35,423 nt of DNA. It comes from JAVBNT01 sp031551355. GTDB lineage: Bacteria; Vulcanimicrobiota; CADAWZ01. The translations under genes were made by a program, and so were the position numbers. Position 1 is the first letter of the stretch. Each line of letters begins with the position of its first letter. The DNA lies in assembly GCA_031551355.1 (NCBI GenBank), contig JAVBNT010000049.1, forward strand, positions 1-35,423, in the 5' to 3' direction. The notes beneath the pieces were generated by a model. That model searched no databases. It had not been told where the DNA came from and worked only from the letters and a program-made list of their open reading frames with translations. Positions 8,500 through 17,530 of this stretch are shown one piece after another.

Positions 8500-8976
8500 A
8501 TGGATAATGAGCATCTAATATTTAACACACTTAAAAATCTTGATTTTCTAAAAGACACAGACGATGCCTATATCAAAAAATTAACAAAGGAATTGATGGA
8601 AGTTTCATTCGAGGCAAACGAATGTATCCTTAAGGAAGGACGCCGGGGAGGTTCTTTCTTTTTCCTTTTAAAAGGAACTATTTCCATATGGATCTCACTC
8701 GACAATGGAGATCTGATAAAAATAGCCCAACTGTCCGCACCGGCATATTTCGGAGAACTGGCGTTGATACACGATCTGAACAGGACGGCAACAATAAAAA
8801 CGGAAACTGAGGTAAAAGCCTGCAGCCTGTCAAAAGAAGCTTTCAAAGAATTAATATTGTCAAACGACGATATCAGAGAAAAGCTAATCAAATATACTTC
8901 GGAGAGAACGCCAAGCTACAGGGCGGAAAGCGGAAAATTAAATAAACCACAGGGCTTTAAAATTGATGAAATCTGA
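8500..8976 (+). CDS. Stand-alone cyclic-nucleotide-binding domain protein
   Basis: The 158 residues are almost entirely one cyclic-nucleotide-binding beta-roll of the CRP/PKA type. The phosphate-binding cassette reads FGELALIHDLNRTAT at about 84-98, with the Glu and Arg95-Thr96 that contact the cyclic phosphate, so ligand binding looks intact. There is no DNA-binding helix-turn-helix, kinase or channel domain, so output must go through a partner protein. The start has GGGAG 10 nt upstream. It follows the TPR gene by 25 bp and overlaps the DUF1893 gene by 11 bp. This tight packing suggests a shared process, possibly second-messenger sensing. Which nucleotide it binds cannot be told. Confidence 0.9.
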   Translation: MDNEHLIFNTLKNLDFLKDTDDAYIKKLTKELMEVSFEANECILKEGRRGGSFFFLLKGTISIWISLDNGDLIKIAQLSAPAYFGELALIHDLNRTATIKTETEVKACSLSKEAFKELILSNDDIREKLIKYTSERTPSYRAESGKLNKPQGFKIDEI

Positions 8977-9397
8977 AAATATGGGCATTGCCTGCGAGGC
9001 ATTGAGCGGAGAGAAACTGGCAATAGTCATTGCTAAAAATGAAAAAATTATTTTTAGTTCGGATAAAAAGGGTATCTCCGAACTGGCTAAAGCCGTCTCG
9101 GAAAACAAAATAGAAGGCGGCAGTGCAGCCGACAGAGTTATCGGCAAAGCCGCCGCTATGCTTCTGATACATGGAAAAATAAAAGAAATTTATGCGGAAA
9201 CCATATCGGAACCGGCAATAAAAATCCTTTTCGATTATAATATTCCGTTTGCTTTCGGGCAAAAAACCGAGGCCATAAAAAATGGGCAGGATTTATGCCC
9301 ATTTGAAAAGCTATGTCTTGATATTGATTCTCCGGAAATTGCATTTACCGAAATTAACAATCTTCTGGAAAAATTCCGAAAGTCCCGGGGGCTGTGA
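8966..9397 (+). CDS. DUF1893 domain protein
   Basis: The 143-residue cytoplasmic protein matches the DUF1893 family (Thermotoga TM1506-like, cytidine-deaminase-like fold). The hallmark is the GGSAADRVIGKAAAMLL stretch at about 51-67, with a conserved Asp and Lys. No biochemical function is established for the family. The ATG overlaps the end of the preceding gene by 11 bp and AGGG lies 11 nt upstream. A TTG immediately before would add one residue. It is the last gene of the TPR operon and converges on the TerD-like gene with a 31-bp gap, in which I see only a weak AAATAAC/GTTATTT inverted pair and no convincing terminator. Confidence 0.8.
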   Translation: MKSENMGIACEALSGEKLAIVIAKNEKIIFSSDKKGISELAKAVSENKIEGGSAADRVIGKAAAMLLIHGKIKEIYAETISEPAIKILFDYNIPFAFGQKTEAIKNGQDLCPFEKLCLDIDSPEIAFTEINNLLEKFRKSRGL

Positions 9398-9428
9398 CAT
9401 AAAATAACGCGCAACAGACCCTTGGATG

Positions 9429-10070
9429 TTATTTCTTAAGGTTAAGCTCGAATGCCTTAAACTCAACGTCTCCGGAATCCATCAAAATAGATCCATCAGG
9501 TTTTAGAACCGGAGAACGCTCCTCGTTTTCGGCCGAGTACTTCTCCACCTGCTTGACCTCAACCGCATCCTCCTGTTTTGTAAAATCAAGTGAAGCGATG
9601 GCGACCCAATATGAATTTTCGTTTTTGTCAAGTAACGGCGCTACAACTTTAACGTTATTCCTGTTTTGAAGCACCAGGTATGCATTATATGAATAAAAGC
9701 TGCCTACTCCGTTTTCTGCCGCACTGTATGCCGCAAATAAAACATATTTAAGTTCTTCAGGGCGTTCTATAACGATTACTTCCTCTCCCGGATCCTTGCT
9801 GTCTCCCAAAAGGGCTAAGTAGGGATAGTTACCGGTATCACCCATATTACGGTAATATATTTTACCGGTGTCACCTTTGGCAGTCACATAAAAACAATAA
9901 AAATCAAGGTCTCCCGCCTTTCTGCCATCGCGGCCATGCCACATAAGAGTAGCAGTCAAAGGTGATTCCTTGGGTATCAGCGCACATCCATGCCTGTCAA
10001 GGGTAATAGGGACAATTCTTGTCTTATCGTCTGCAGAAATACAATCTTTTTCTTTATTTTCAAACTCCAT
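9429..10070 (-). CDS. TerD-family domain protein
   Basis: The 213-residue protein resembles the TerD/TerA domain of the tellurite-stress family, which binds calcium. GDLDFYCFYV at about 53-62 matches the acidic D-L-D opening strand, and LLGDSKDPGEE at 87-97 matches the acidic D-x-x-x-G-E turn that binds metal. A third strand block, KYVLFAAYSA, follows. It has no signal peptide. The start at 10070 is supported by GGAGGGG 5 nt upstream. Longer in-frame starts would include the promoter. No other ter genes (terB, terC, terZ) are nearby, so it may be a lone stress or envelope factor. The domain call is by motif pattern only. Confidence 0.65.
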   Translation of the reverse strand: MEFENKEKDCISADDKTRIVPITLDRHGCALIPKESPLTATLMWHGRDGRKAGDLDFYCFYVTAKGDTGKIYYRNMGDTGNYPYLALLGDSKDPGEEVIVIERPEELKYVLFAAYSAAENGVGSFYSYNAYLVLQNRNNVKVVAPLLDKNENSYWVAIASLDFTKQEDAVEVKQVEKYSAENEERSPVLKPDGSILMDSGDVEFKAFELNLKK

Positions 10071-10125
10071 AACATCCCCTCCAAATATAATAAGTTTAAC
10101 CCCGCAACTAATCCAGGACCACTTT

Positions 10126-10154
10126 ATAATATCATAAACTTTTTTAGCTTGCAA
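10126..10154 (-). promoter_or_regulatory. Sigma70-type promoter of the TerD-like gene
   Basis: On the minus strand, -35 TTGCAA (10149-10154), an exact 17-bp spacer and -10 TATTAT (10126-10131) lie about 56 bp upstream of the start codon. Both boxes match consensus at most positions. Confidence 0.65.
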
Positions 10155-10317
10155 TCAAAAAATAATTTGCAATATGCAGGAAAAAAGCGTTTTACGGAAA
10201 AATACTTGAATAAAATAACAAAAATATACATTCGCATTATTCAGTAATAGAAGATCTGCTCAAAGGAATACAAAAAGCATTACCGGTTTTACACAAAAAA
10301 ATGAAGGAGAAACAGAG

Positions 10318-10902
10318 ATGATCCTGTCAATTTTCCCCAGAGGAGTCAATATTTCTTTCAAAGATGACTATGTAAGATTAACTTATCCCTGGTTTAACGG
10401 GGTGAAAATCCTTTACGCACTTGTTGCCCTTGTTTTTTTCGGTTTTGTCGGCTATCAGTCAATATTTGCAAATATAAAAGTTTTAGGTCCGCAAATGGAT
10501 TTTCCTATGTATGCAGGATTTATTATTACTATAATATACATATTTTACATAGCAGCAAACAAAACGGAAATAATATTTAAAAAAAATGCCCTTGGAATAT
10601 TACACTGTCCTTTTCCATGGTTTGGCAACAAATTAATGGTTGCCGACAAAATAGAATCATTCTATCATGATACGATAACAAAAAGCCATTATACTAAAAG
10701 AGGCTTTTCCTATGAGGAAATAACCACCTTCACTTTCCCGATCTATGCAAGATTAAAAAACGGCGAGTCGGCATCAATATGCGAAGTAACAGAGACTAAT
10801 GATGCGGTAAACATCGTTGAAGTGCTAAATAACAGGCTAAAGGAATCAAGAGCCGCAGATGAAATGCTTTCCAACCGGGAGAGTCAGGGACTGTTAGCAT
10901 AA
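10318..10902 (+). CDS. Two-helix membrane protein, paralogue A1
   Basis: Unknown function. The 194-residue protein has a short N-terminal strand region ending in LTYPWFNG and two adjacent transmembrane helices at about 31-51 and 64-82. A soluble domain follows with NKTEIIF, then PFPWFGNK, a D-K-IESFYHD segment, FPIYARLKNG and a closing helix. The layout suggests a membrane hairpin inserted in a small beta-barrel, as in some bacterial PH-like proteins, but that is inference. GGAG precedes the ATG. It is the first of three tandem paralogues and lies divergent from the TerD-like gene. Confidence 0.75.
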   Translation: MILSIFPRGVNISFKDDYVRLTYPWFNGVKILYALVALVFFGFVGYQSIFANIKVLGPQMDFPMYAGFIITIIYIFYIAANKTEIIFKKNALGILHCPFPWFGNKLMVADKIESFYHDTITKSHYTKRGFSYEEITTFTFPIYARLKNGESASICEVTETNDAVNIVEVLNNRLKESRAADEMLSNRESQGLLA

Positions 10903-10946
10903 AGTAATAGACATCCCTATCAAAGAAAGCAAAGGAGAAATCAAAA

Positions 10947-11525
10947 ATGAACCTGGATACGGAATTAAAAGAACCCGGAGTCAAGATAGAATCAGCAAAC
11001 GATGCGACAAAAATAACCGTTCCCTGGTTTAACTACAGGAACCTCGTATTTCCATTTCTATTTTTAATAGTGATCATCGTCATCGGCAGTCAAATTTTTT
11101 CACCGAAAGAACAGATATCAACAAGCGCAACATTAATCGCAATGCTGATTTTTGCTGCCAGTCTATACCAGGTCTCAATATTAATACTCAACAAAACAGA
11201 AGTAAAAATGAACCGCAATGAGCTGTCGGTCTTTCACCAGCCGCTGCCATGGTTAGGATGCAAAAAACTGCCGGCCTTCAATATTGATTCATTCTATTAT
11301 GAACAATCAATGGATATGCTCAGCCAATACATCCAAATATTCGGAAATGCCAGGCAGAGGAGGAATCAAATGCCCAATTTCATCTACCCTGTCTATGCAA
11401 GGATGAAAGACGGTAATTTTTTAAAAATATGTGCACCCGGCAAAGAAAGTGATGCCATACATGTTGCCGACATGCTTAATGCAAAATTAAACGAAACAGG
11501 CAAAGGATATGAAAGAGCATATTAA
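10947..11525 (+). CDS. Two-helix membrane protein, paralogue A2
   Basis: A 192-residue paralogue of the preceding gene, 44 bp downstream, with its own strong ribosome site (AAAGGAG). It shares the same order: VKIES strand, ITVPWFNYRN, two transmembrane helices at about 32-54 and 64-84, NKTEVKMNRNELSVFHQPLP, NIDSFYYEQ, YPVYARMKDG and a final amphipathic helix (VADMLNAKLNE). Compared with A1 the middle loop after SFYY is longer and more basic. Function unknown. Tandem duplication suggests variants of one envelope component. Confidence 0.75.
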   Translation: MNLDTELKEPGVKIESANDATKITVPWFNYRNLVFPFLFLIVIIVIGSQIFSPKEQISTSATLIAMLIFAASLYQVSILILNKTEVKMNRNELSVFHQPLPWLGCKKLPAFNIDSFYYEQSMDMLSQYIQIFGNARQRRNQMPNFIYPVYARMKDGNFLKICAPGKESDAIHVADMLNAKLNETGKGYERAY

Positions 11526-11688
11526 TTAAAAAAGCAAGCGGCAGCATACCTGTTTCATAAGACCGCGCTCCTGAACAAAGCTGGCGACACTTTGGCCAAA
11601 CAGCATAATTAACTTAAAAATCATTATAAATACCGAATTAAAGGATACACTCCAAAGACGTAAAAAAGCAGACCGGGAATTAGAAAAA

Positions 11689-12219
11689 TTGAAGTCGGAA
11701 GAAACTTACGTAAAAATAGAATCAACAGGCGATACAACACAAATAACACTGCCATGGCTTGAATGCCGTATGGACTATATAATACTGGCCTATATAATAC
11801 TGGCTCCCTCAGTAATTTTTGCCTGGATGCCAAATGACAGAGAAATATCTTTCATCATATCGGTTTTTATAGTGTTTTTGATCGTAGCACTTTATTCCGT
11901 ATTGAATAAGACGGAAATCAAAATAAACCGCAATGAACTGTCGGTATCCCATAAACCACTGCCATGGCCTGGAAATAAAACGCTTGCCACCGCAAATATT
12001 GATTCATTCTACTTTACAGAGTCCATATCTATTACCGCAATACTCTTACTGTTCAAAAGAGGCAAAAATTTGTTAATATATCATGTTTCAGTCAAATTAA
12101 AAAACGGAAAATCATCAATAATCTGCGGACTGCATGATGAAAACCAAGCTAAAAAAATTAAAAGATTACTAAACCGGAAAATCAACAAAACCGGCTGTAA
12201 AGAACAAACAACATTTTAA
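11689..12219 (+). CDS. Two-helix membrane protein, paralogue A3, start unclear
   Basis: A third paralogue, closest to A2: it shares VKIES, ITLPW, LNKTEIKINRNELSVSHKPLP, ANIDSFYF and LKNGKSSIICG. The reading frame extends upstream without a stop to 11575, and residues matching the A2 N-terminus (NTELK) are encoded from 11629. At the place where A2 has its ATG this copy has ATT-ATA, and no Shine-Dalgarno sequence is visible. The nearest usable start, TTG at 11689, also lacks a ribosome site. The gene may use a rare start, depend on upstream translation, or be an early pseudogene. The body has no stop or frameshift. Confidence 0.6.
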   Translation: MKSEETYVKIESTGDTTQITLPWLECRMDYIILAYIILAPSVIFAWMPNDREISFIISVFIVFLIVALYSVLNKTEIKINRNELSVSHKPLPWPGNKTLATANIDSFYFTESISITAILLLFKRGKNLLIYHVSVKLKNGKSSIICGLHDENQAKKIKRLLNRKINKTGCKEQTTF

Positions 12220-12264
12220 ATTTAGCGGCTACCCTGAGAACGGTTCAACTTAACCGCTAAATTT
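12218..12264. terminator. Bidirectional hairpin between convergent genes
   Basis: An 11-bp perfect inverted repeat (AAATTTAGCGG at 12218-12228 and CCGCTAAATTT at 12254-12264) sits between two convergent genes and overlaps both stop-codon regions. The right arm encodes the last residues of the kinase. A/T at the stem base could serve as a short U-tract in either direction, but there is no long T run. Confidence 0.5.
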
Positions 12265-15200
12265 ACCCTTCCCTGTCCAGCGTTTCAAAGCGGTATAAAG
12301 CTGCTCAAAGTCTATCGGCTTTGTTAAATGCTCGTTTATACCGGCATTCAAACTCTCCGCGACATGTTCCGGCCCTGCATTGGCTGTCATCGCCAGAATC
12401 GGCAAATTATCATACCGGTGATCGGCACGAATCTGAGCTGCGGCCGTCAATCCGTCCATCTCCGGCATTTGAATATCCATCAGAATAATATCGAAACTCT
12501 CTTTTTGCAGGATATCAAGGACCTTAATTCCATTATCGACAATTGTCACCTCCATAGCGGCAGAGCTTAAGACATCTTCCATAATCATCTGATTAATATT
12601 GTTATCTTCAGCCACCAGCACGCGCAATCCGCGTAAAGCATCGGTATTGGAAATTTCAGGTGTCTTTTCCGTGTCCACAGCTTTTTCTGCCGGTAATGTC
12701 AAAGGCACCGCCAGCCGGAACAAACTGCCTTCGCCAAGGCGGCTTTCACAGCTAATTTCTCCGCCCATAAGCATCAGTAAACCATGACTGACGGCAAGCC
12801 CCATACCCAGACCGCCATATTTCCGGCTATAAGCGGTATTGCCGGAAAAGAACGGCTTAAAGAGCTCGGTCATTTGCGTTTCACCGATACCTATACCGGT
12901 ATCTCTCACCTCAAATGTCAGTAATATTCTTTCAGGCTGGCCAGTTTGTTTTTGACAGACCCGTATAGACACACCGCCGGATTCGGTAAACTTAACCGCA
13001 TTCGCAACGATATTGAATAACGCCTGCTGCAGCCTTACGGAATCACCCACCAACAACTCAGGAACGTCGGAATCGACAGATATATCGAAAGACAGTAATT
13101 TTCCCTCGGCATCTTTACGTGCCATCTCACCAATATCTCCTACCAAATTCCTGACAGAAAATTCTCCGCTTTCAAGCGACAGATTGCCGGAATCAAGCTT
13201 GGAAAAATCCAAAATAGTTTCTACGGCAGAGGTCAATAAACTAATTGAACGCACTCCCTGACTGATGATGTTACGTTGATTCTCATTTATCTCCCCAACG
13301 GCACGTGCCATTGCCGCAATAGCATTCATCGGCGTACGGATTTCATGGCTGACGGAAGCCAGAAATTCGTTTTTAGCTCTGACATGCCTTTCCGCCAAAT
13401 CCCGGGCTTCATCCATCTTAACCTTTGCCGCCTCCTGTTCACGCAGATCACGGATATATCCGGCCATCAGATAATTTCCACCCTTGGGAACACGGATAAG
13501 CGTAACTTCAGACGGGAGCAATTCCCCGGCCGATGTCAGATATGTCCAATTAAACCGGGCTCCTCCGGAAACAAACGCCCTCATAACGTTTTCACGCGCC
13601 GTCTTCTCCGAATGGCGTCCGTCAGGCTGATACTCCGGCGACAGTTTATAAAACCGCTCAAGAAATTCCTCTTTAGCCGGGACACCAAACAAAGAAAGCG
13701 CCTCCCGATTGCAATCCGTTTGATTGCCGTTCTCATCCCAAAAGACGCAGCACATCGGCATTGCGTCCACCATAATTCTGTTGCGCTCTTCTGAAGCGGC
13801 CAGACGCTGCCCGGCCAGCACAGAAGCCAGGAGTGCACTTATGGCTTGGACAGTTTCCATATCACTGCGGCTTAACCGCACAAGATATGGAGGCGCTTCC
13901 ACTAACCGCCCTGTAATCAGAATGGCAAAAACCTCATTTTGCAGGATAATCGGAGAAGATATAAAATATGGCAAGCCCAATAAATCCCGAAGCTCTCCGA
14001 ACTTATCCCGGGGGTCGTCCCCGGTAATAAGCACAGGACAATCCGGATCCAGCAGTTCCGGCGGAACAGCTATATGCCGTCCGGCAAACCCGGCTTTCTC
14101 ATCTGCCGAATACCCCTGCAAAACAAACGCCGAAAAAAGTCCGCCGCCGTTTTTTACCAACACTACGGTACGCTGCATATTGAGAGCGGCATTTATACGC
14201 TTGGAAACAGAAATGAAAACATCATTATAACTGGCATCCTGCCGCAGTGATACCGACAGTTCGGCAAGCAGGCTGAACCCGCGCCGCTTTTGTTCAAGCT
14301 CATAGCGAATTGCGATAGAGCCTGCGTCAAGTTCCAATACTTTAGCAACATTCTGCTCACAAAAACGTATCATAGCCTCTACCGGTATTTCCTTTGATTC
14401 CGGTTCAGAGGCCTTAATATTCCAAACCGGATTGGGAACAGCTTTGCCAACGCTGCCGCCGGAGCCCTTGCTCTGTGAGAAAAGACAAAATACACCGGTC
14501 CAGTCTAGTCCCCTGGGACGGCCTCCGATTGAGGCAATTTCCACACCGGTATATAAACCGAGCAGAGGCACCCGGCCGGCAACGGTCTTCTGAACAACCA
14601 GCGCATCTTCCATATCCATGCCGCCATAACCGGAACAGCGGCCGGCACAGTCAATATAAACGGCAAAAACCGGTTCCCGTCCGTCAAGCCCGTCGAACAC
14701 CTTATCTATTTTCGGCTTTATATAGTCAAGCCCAAGAGAACGGAACATCAGTTGAAACTCGGTCCCCTCAACCATATCCGGCTCAAACATAACAATGCCG
14801 CCGCTTTCCTTGTCTATACCAAGACAAAGACGGCTGGCATAATAATCTTCGTCATATTCCGCCCAGCGTTCACCATGATTGACGCCAAAAATCAGGAAAA
14901 AAGGATATGCTTCCGGAGCAACAGCCGAATCAATCAGTTCATCAATAAACTGAATGGCCGGTTTGCCGTTTATTTCCAGTATTACCTGTCCGGCTGCTTT
15001 GGTTACGGTATAATATCGCGTAGCCGGACGGCAGCCGTGCATTATCACGCTGTCTATACGTATATCACCGGAAAAAGCAAACGCAATTGCCTGATGCTGC
15101 CCCATACCGTCACCAATCCATTGACTGGTCGGACTGCATGCATGATCGCCCATCAAACCGGCACCCGTCAAATCCGGGAGAAACCCCAGCCCCTTTTCAA

Positions 15201-15666
15201 TTCCGGCCAAAAGCCATGTTGCCATCAGCATACGCATGCCATTCGAACTGTCCAGAGCATCATAAAATAACATTACCGGAGACTCGGGCCCCGTTCCCAA
15301 CCCGGCAAGACGCTTACCGAGCCGCATACCTGCTTCCTCTTCACTGTCCTTAAGTCCACCGTCAATCAGAGCTTCAAGGCCAACACCATCCAGCCATATA
15401 CAGGCAGCCGCAATCTGATCTCCGGCATAACCGAAGTATTCGTTGGTAATCACCCCTACGGAACCGCCGCCATAAACAGGAACGGAAGCGCCGGTGACGG
15501 AAATCACGGCATCGCGGAGAAGCGACTGATCGTGCCTCGCGGTGGAAAACAACAGCACCGCATCGCAGGGCTCCACTCTTTCTGCTTGACTGATAGCCAT
15601 TTCAACGGCCTGTATTCCCGCGGAATAAGTTTCAGGATTATCACTGTATCCAACGCCAACCTTCAT
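12250..15666 (-). CDS. FIST-GAF-PAS hybrid histidine kinase
   Basis: A 1138-residue soluble hybrid sensor kinase with no transmembrane segment. Domains in order: FIST_N (about 30-225) and FIST_C (about 225-385), a sensory module thought to bind small ligands such as amino acids; a GAF-like domain (470-620); PAS (628-740); HisKA with the phosphoacceptor in SHEIRTP (His774); HATPase with the N box (Asn889), DTGIGIG at 922-928 and GGLGMGL at 951-957; and a C-terminal receiver with acidic residues Glu1020 and Asp1021, phosphoacceptor Asp1064 and Lys1116. All catalytic residues are present, so autophosphorylation and intramolecular transfer are expected. No output domain or partner response regulator is adjacent, so a phosphotransfer protein elsewhere is needed. 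asnA lies 94 bp upstream in the same direction, which loosely links the FIST domain to amino-acid status. Confidence 0.93.
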   Translation of the reverse strand: MKVGVGYSDNPETYSAGIQAVEMAISQAERVEPCDAVLLFSTARHDQSLLRDAVISVTGASVPVYGGGSVGVITNEYFGYAGDQIAAACIWLDGVGLEALIDGGLKDSEEEAGMRLGKRLAGLGTGPESPVMLFYDALDSSNGMRMLMATWLLAGIEKGLGFLPDLTGAGLMGDHACSPTSQWIGDGMGQHQAIAFAFSGDIRIDSVIMHGCRPATRYYTVTKAAGQVILEINGKPAIQFIDELIDSAVAPEAYPFFLIFGVNHGERWAEYDEDYYASRLCLGIDKESGGIVMFEPDMVEGTEFQLMFRSLGLDYIKPKIDKVFDGLDGREPVFAVYIDCAGRCSGYGGMDMEDALVVQKTVAGRVPLLGLYTGVEIASIGGRPRGLDWTGVFCLFSQSKGSGGSVGKAVPNPVWNIKASEPESKEIPVEAMIRFCEQNVAKVLELDAGSIAIRYELEQKRRGFSLLAELSVSLRQDASYNDVFISVSKRINAALNMQRTVVLVKNGGGLFSAFVLQGYSADEKAGFAGRHIAVPPELLDPDCPVLITGDDPRDKFGELRDLLGLPYFISSPIILQNEVFAILITGRLVEAPPYLVRLSRSDMETVQAISALLASVLAGQRLAASEERNRIMVDAMPMCCVFWDENGNQTDCNREALSLFGVPAKEEFLERFYKLSPEYQPDGRHSEKTARENVMRAFVSGGARFNWTYLTSAGELLPSEVTLIRVPKGGNYLMAGYIRDLREQEAAKVKMDEARDLAERHVRAKNEFLASVSHEIRTPMNAIAAMARAVGEINENQRNIISQGVRSISLLTSAVETILDFSKLDSGNLSLESGEFSVRNLVGDIGEMARKDAEGKLLSFDISVDSDVPELLVGDSVRLQQALFNIVANAVKFTESGGVSIRVCQKQTGQPERILLTFEVRDTGIGIGETQMTELFKPFFSGNTAYSRKYGGLGMGLAVSHGLLMLMGGEISCESRLGEGSLFRLAVPLTLPAEKAVDTEKTPEISNTDALRGLRVLVAEDNNINQMIMEDVLSSAAMEVTIVDNGIKVLDILQKESFDIILMDIQMPEMDGLTAAAQIRADHRYDNLPILAMTANAGPEHVAESLNAGINEHLTKPIDFEQLYTALKRWTGKGKFSG

Positions 15667-15760
15667 AGTCTCTTATGGTCCTTTCCAGCTTCAATAAGAT
15701 TGATTGCCATTTACCCAATCAGCAAGAGCCTGCAAATAAATAGATTATAATTGATTACCT

Positions 15761-16771
15761 CTAAAGAATATTTATACCGTTGCCCGCACACTCCCGAATC
15801 ATTTCTTCCGGCCATACCGACACCTGAACTTCTCCTATATGTGCCTTTTGCAACAAAAGCATACAAAGGCGTGACTGTCCGATTCCGCCGCCTACCGTCA
15901 AAGGAAGTTCTCCATTTAGAAGCATCTTATGAAATAGATAGTCCCTTCTATAGTCACAATTTGAAATTTTCAACTGAGAATCCATAGTTTTTTCATCAAC
16001 CCTTATGCCCATAGAAGAAATTTCAAAGCATCTGTTCAGAACCGGGGACCAATAAATGATATCGCCATTCAAATCCCAGTCATCATAATCCGGCGCCCTG
16101 CCGTCATGCCGCTTGCCGCTTTTAAGATACTTACCTATCTGCGATATAAAAACAAGGCCGTATTTTCTGGAAATCTCACATTCCCGCTCAAAAGGAGTAA
16201 GCTCCGGATACTCGTCTTCCAATTCCTGTGAAGATATAAAATGAATCTCATCAGGCAGATGACAACTTAAAACCGGAAATTCGGCAACAAGGGCGTCCTC
16301 GGTCATATTTATTGCAGAGACGATCTTATTGACAACCGACTTCAAATTATCCGTATTCCTGTCACCGGGCTCTATGATCTTTTCCCAGTCCCACTGATCC
16401 ACATAGACGGAGTGAAGATTATCAAGTTCTTCGTCACGGCGTATGGCATTCATATCGGTATAAAGTCCTTCACCTGATTTAAAGCCGTATTTTTTTAGTG
16501 CCATACGCTTCCACTTGGCAAGCGAGTGGACAATCTGAACTTCCGCCTTTATATCAAGTATATCAAAACTAACAGGACGCTCCGTTCCGTTTAAATCATC
16601 ATTCAGGCCGGTATTCGGCCTTACAAACATAGGCGCCGATACACGCTCAAGATTCAGAAGTTCGGCGAGATTGCGTTCAAACAAATCCTTAACAAGCTTG
16701 ATCCCCTTCTCCGTTTCCTGCAACGTGAGTTTTGACCTGTAACCTTCAGGCAAAATCAATTTATGAGACAT
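15761..16771 (-). CDS. asnA: Aspartate-ammonia ligase
   Basis: AsnA makes asparagine from aspartate, ammonia and ATP and is related to class II aminoacyl-tRNA synthetases. The 336-residue length is usual. Recognisable blocks are the N-terminal basic helix, VSAPMFVRPNTGLNDDLNG (about 44-62), VERRA-like PVSFDI, the DMNAIRRDE and VDQWDWEK segments, and the class II motif 3-like GGGIGQSRLCMLLL near the C-terminus. AAGG lies 8 nt before the ATG. It has its own promoter. The hybrid kinase gene follows 94 bp downstream in the same direction and may be partly co-transcribed. Confidence 0.97.
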   Translation of the reverse strand: MSHKLILPEGYRSKLTLQETEKGIKLVKDLFERNLAELLNLERVSAPMFVRPNTGLNDDLNGTERPVSFDILDIKAEVQIVHSLAKWKRMALKKYGFKSGEGLYTDMNAIRRDEELDNLHSVYVDQWDWEKIIEPGDRNTDNLKSVVNKIVSAINMTEDALVAEFPVLSCHLPDEIHFISSQELEDEYPELTPFERECEISRKYGLVFISQIGKYLKSGKRHDGRAPDYDDWDLNGDIIYWSPVLNRCFEISSMGIRVDEKTMDSQLKISNCDYRRDYLFHKMLLNGELPLTVGGGIGQSRLCMLLLQKAHIGEVQVSVWPEEMIRECAGNGINIL

Positions 16772-16803
16772 AACAATCCTTTCAAAAATAGATTATATTC
16801 AAA

Positions 16804-16833
16804 ATTATATCACAACAAATAAAAAAACAGCAA
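16804..16833 (-). promoter_or_regulatory. Candidate promoter of asnA
   Basis: On the minus strand, TTGCTG (16828-16833), an 18-bp spacer and a consensus TATAAT (16804-16809) lie about 35 bp upstream of the asnA start. A second TATAAT lies closer to the gene without a clear -35. Confidence 0.5.
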
Positions 16834-16859
16834 TAAAGACAGCTTTTTAATAGGCCGGC

Positions 16860-16893
16860 AAAAAAACACCCTGATCCAGAGCTAAACCAGGGC
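16860..16893 (-). terminator. Terminator after the LysE-type exporter
   Basis: On the minus strand GCCCTG and CAGGGT form a 5-6-bp stem around a 14-nt loop, followed within two bases by seven T. It lies about 36 bp past the exporter stop. The stem is short, but the T run is strong. Confidence 0.6.
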
Positions 16894-16928
16894 AAGAAAA
16901 ACCGGTAAAAAAATTGTCTGTAAAAAAA

Positions 16929-17507
16929 TCAACGGGCGAATAATTGAGACAAAGCAGTATATATAAGCAGCAAAGCCATTATAACATTAAGTAGTTTATG
17001 ATAACGGTTAAATACTTTTTCAAAAACCGCGCCAAACAAAGCCCAGCAGCATGTTGATAAAAAACCTACAAAAGACAATGCAAGCCCCCAGAAAACAAGC
17101 TCATAAAACTTTCCATAATAGGGCAGCAAAAAAACCGACATGGCAGTTATACCATACATAATCACCTTGACATTGATAAACTGCAGAAATACCGCGGAAA
17201 GAAAAGTTGTCCCTTTTCTTTTTCGGGAAGAAGAGCCGGGCCGAAACAATGACCAGGCAAGCCATATTATATAAACAGCCCCAATATAAGACATGAATCT
17301 GTCAAAACCCGGAAAAAAGTCCAACAGCGCCGAGCAGGATAACGCACAAAAAAACATTACGATAAAAAAACCCAGCAAAACTCCGAAACAAAACCTTAAT
17401 CCTTTATGAAATCCGTTTTTAGCGGCATTGGACATTGCCATAATATTATTTGCTCCCGGCGTAAAAGTCGTCAAAAACACATAAGAGAAAAACGGCAGCC
17501 AGTTCAT
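16929..17507 (-). CDS. LysE/RhtB-family amino-acid exporter
   Basis: A 192-residue inner-membrane protein with about six hydrophobic helices. It opens with the family signature TPGANN at residues 17-22 in the first helix (canonical T-P-G-P-N). The family exports amino acids such as lysine, homoserine, threonine or cysteine. The substrate cannot be assigned here. It is divergent from an XRE-cupin regulator, a common arrangement in which the regulator senses the exported compound. Its promoter (17585-17613) is interleaved with operator-like repeats. The coding region ends with a typical short hydrophobic helix and no truncation is visible. Confidence 0.9.
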   Translation of the reverse strand: MNWLPFFSYVFLTTFTPGANNIMAMSNAAKNGFHKGLRFCFGVLLGFFIVMFFCALSCSALLDFFPGFDRFMSYIGAVYIIWLAWSLFRPGSSSRKRKGTTFLSAVFLQFINVKVIMYGITAMSVFLLPYYGKFYELVFWGLALSFVGFLSTCCWALFGAVFEKVFNRYHKLLNVIMALLLIYTALSQLFAR

Positions 17508-17530
17508 AGAGATATTTGCCCTCCTTTACA

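Noticed and set aside
9429..10070. Complete tellurite-resistance operon
   Set aside because: Only one TerD-like domain is present and no other ter gene is nearby.
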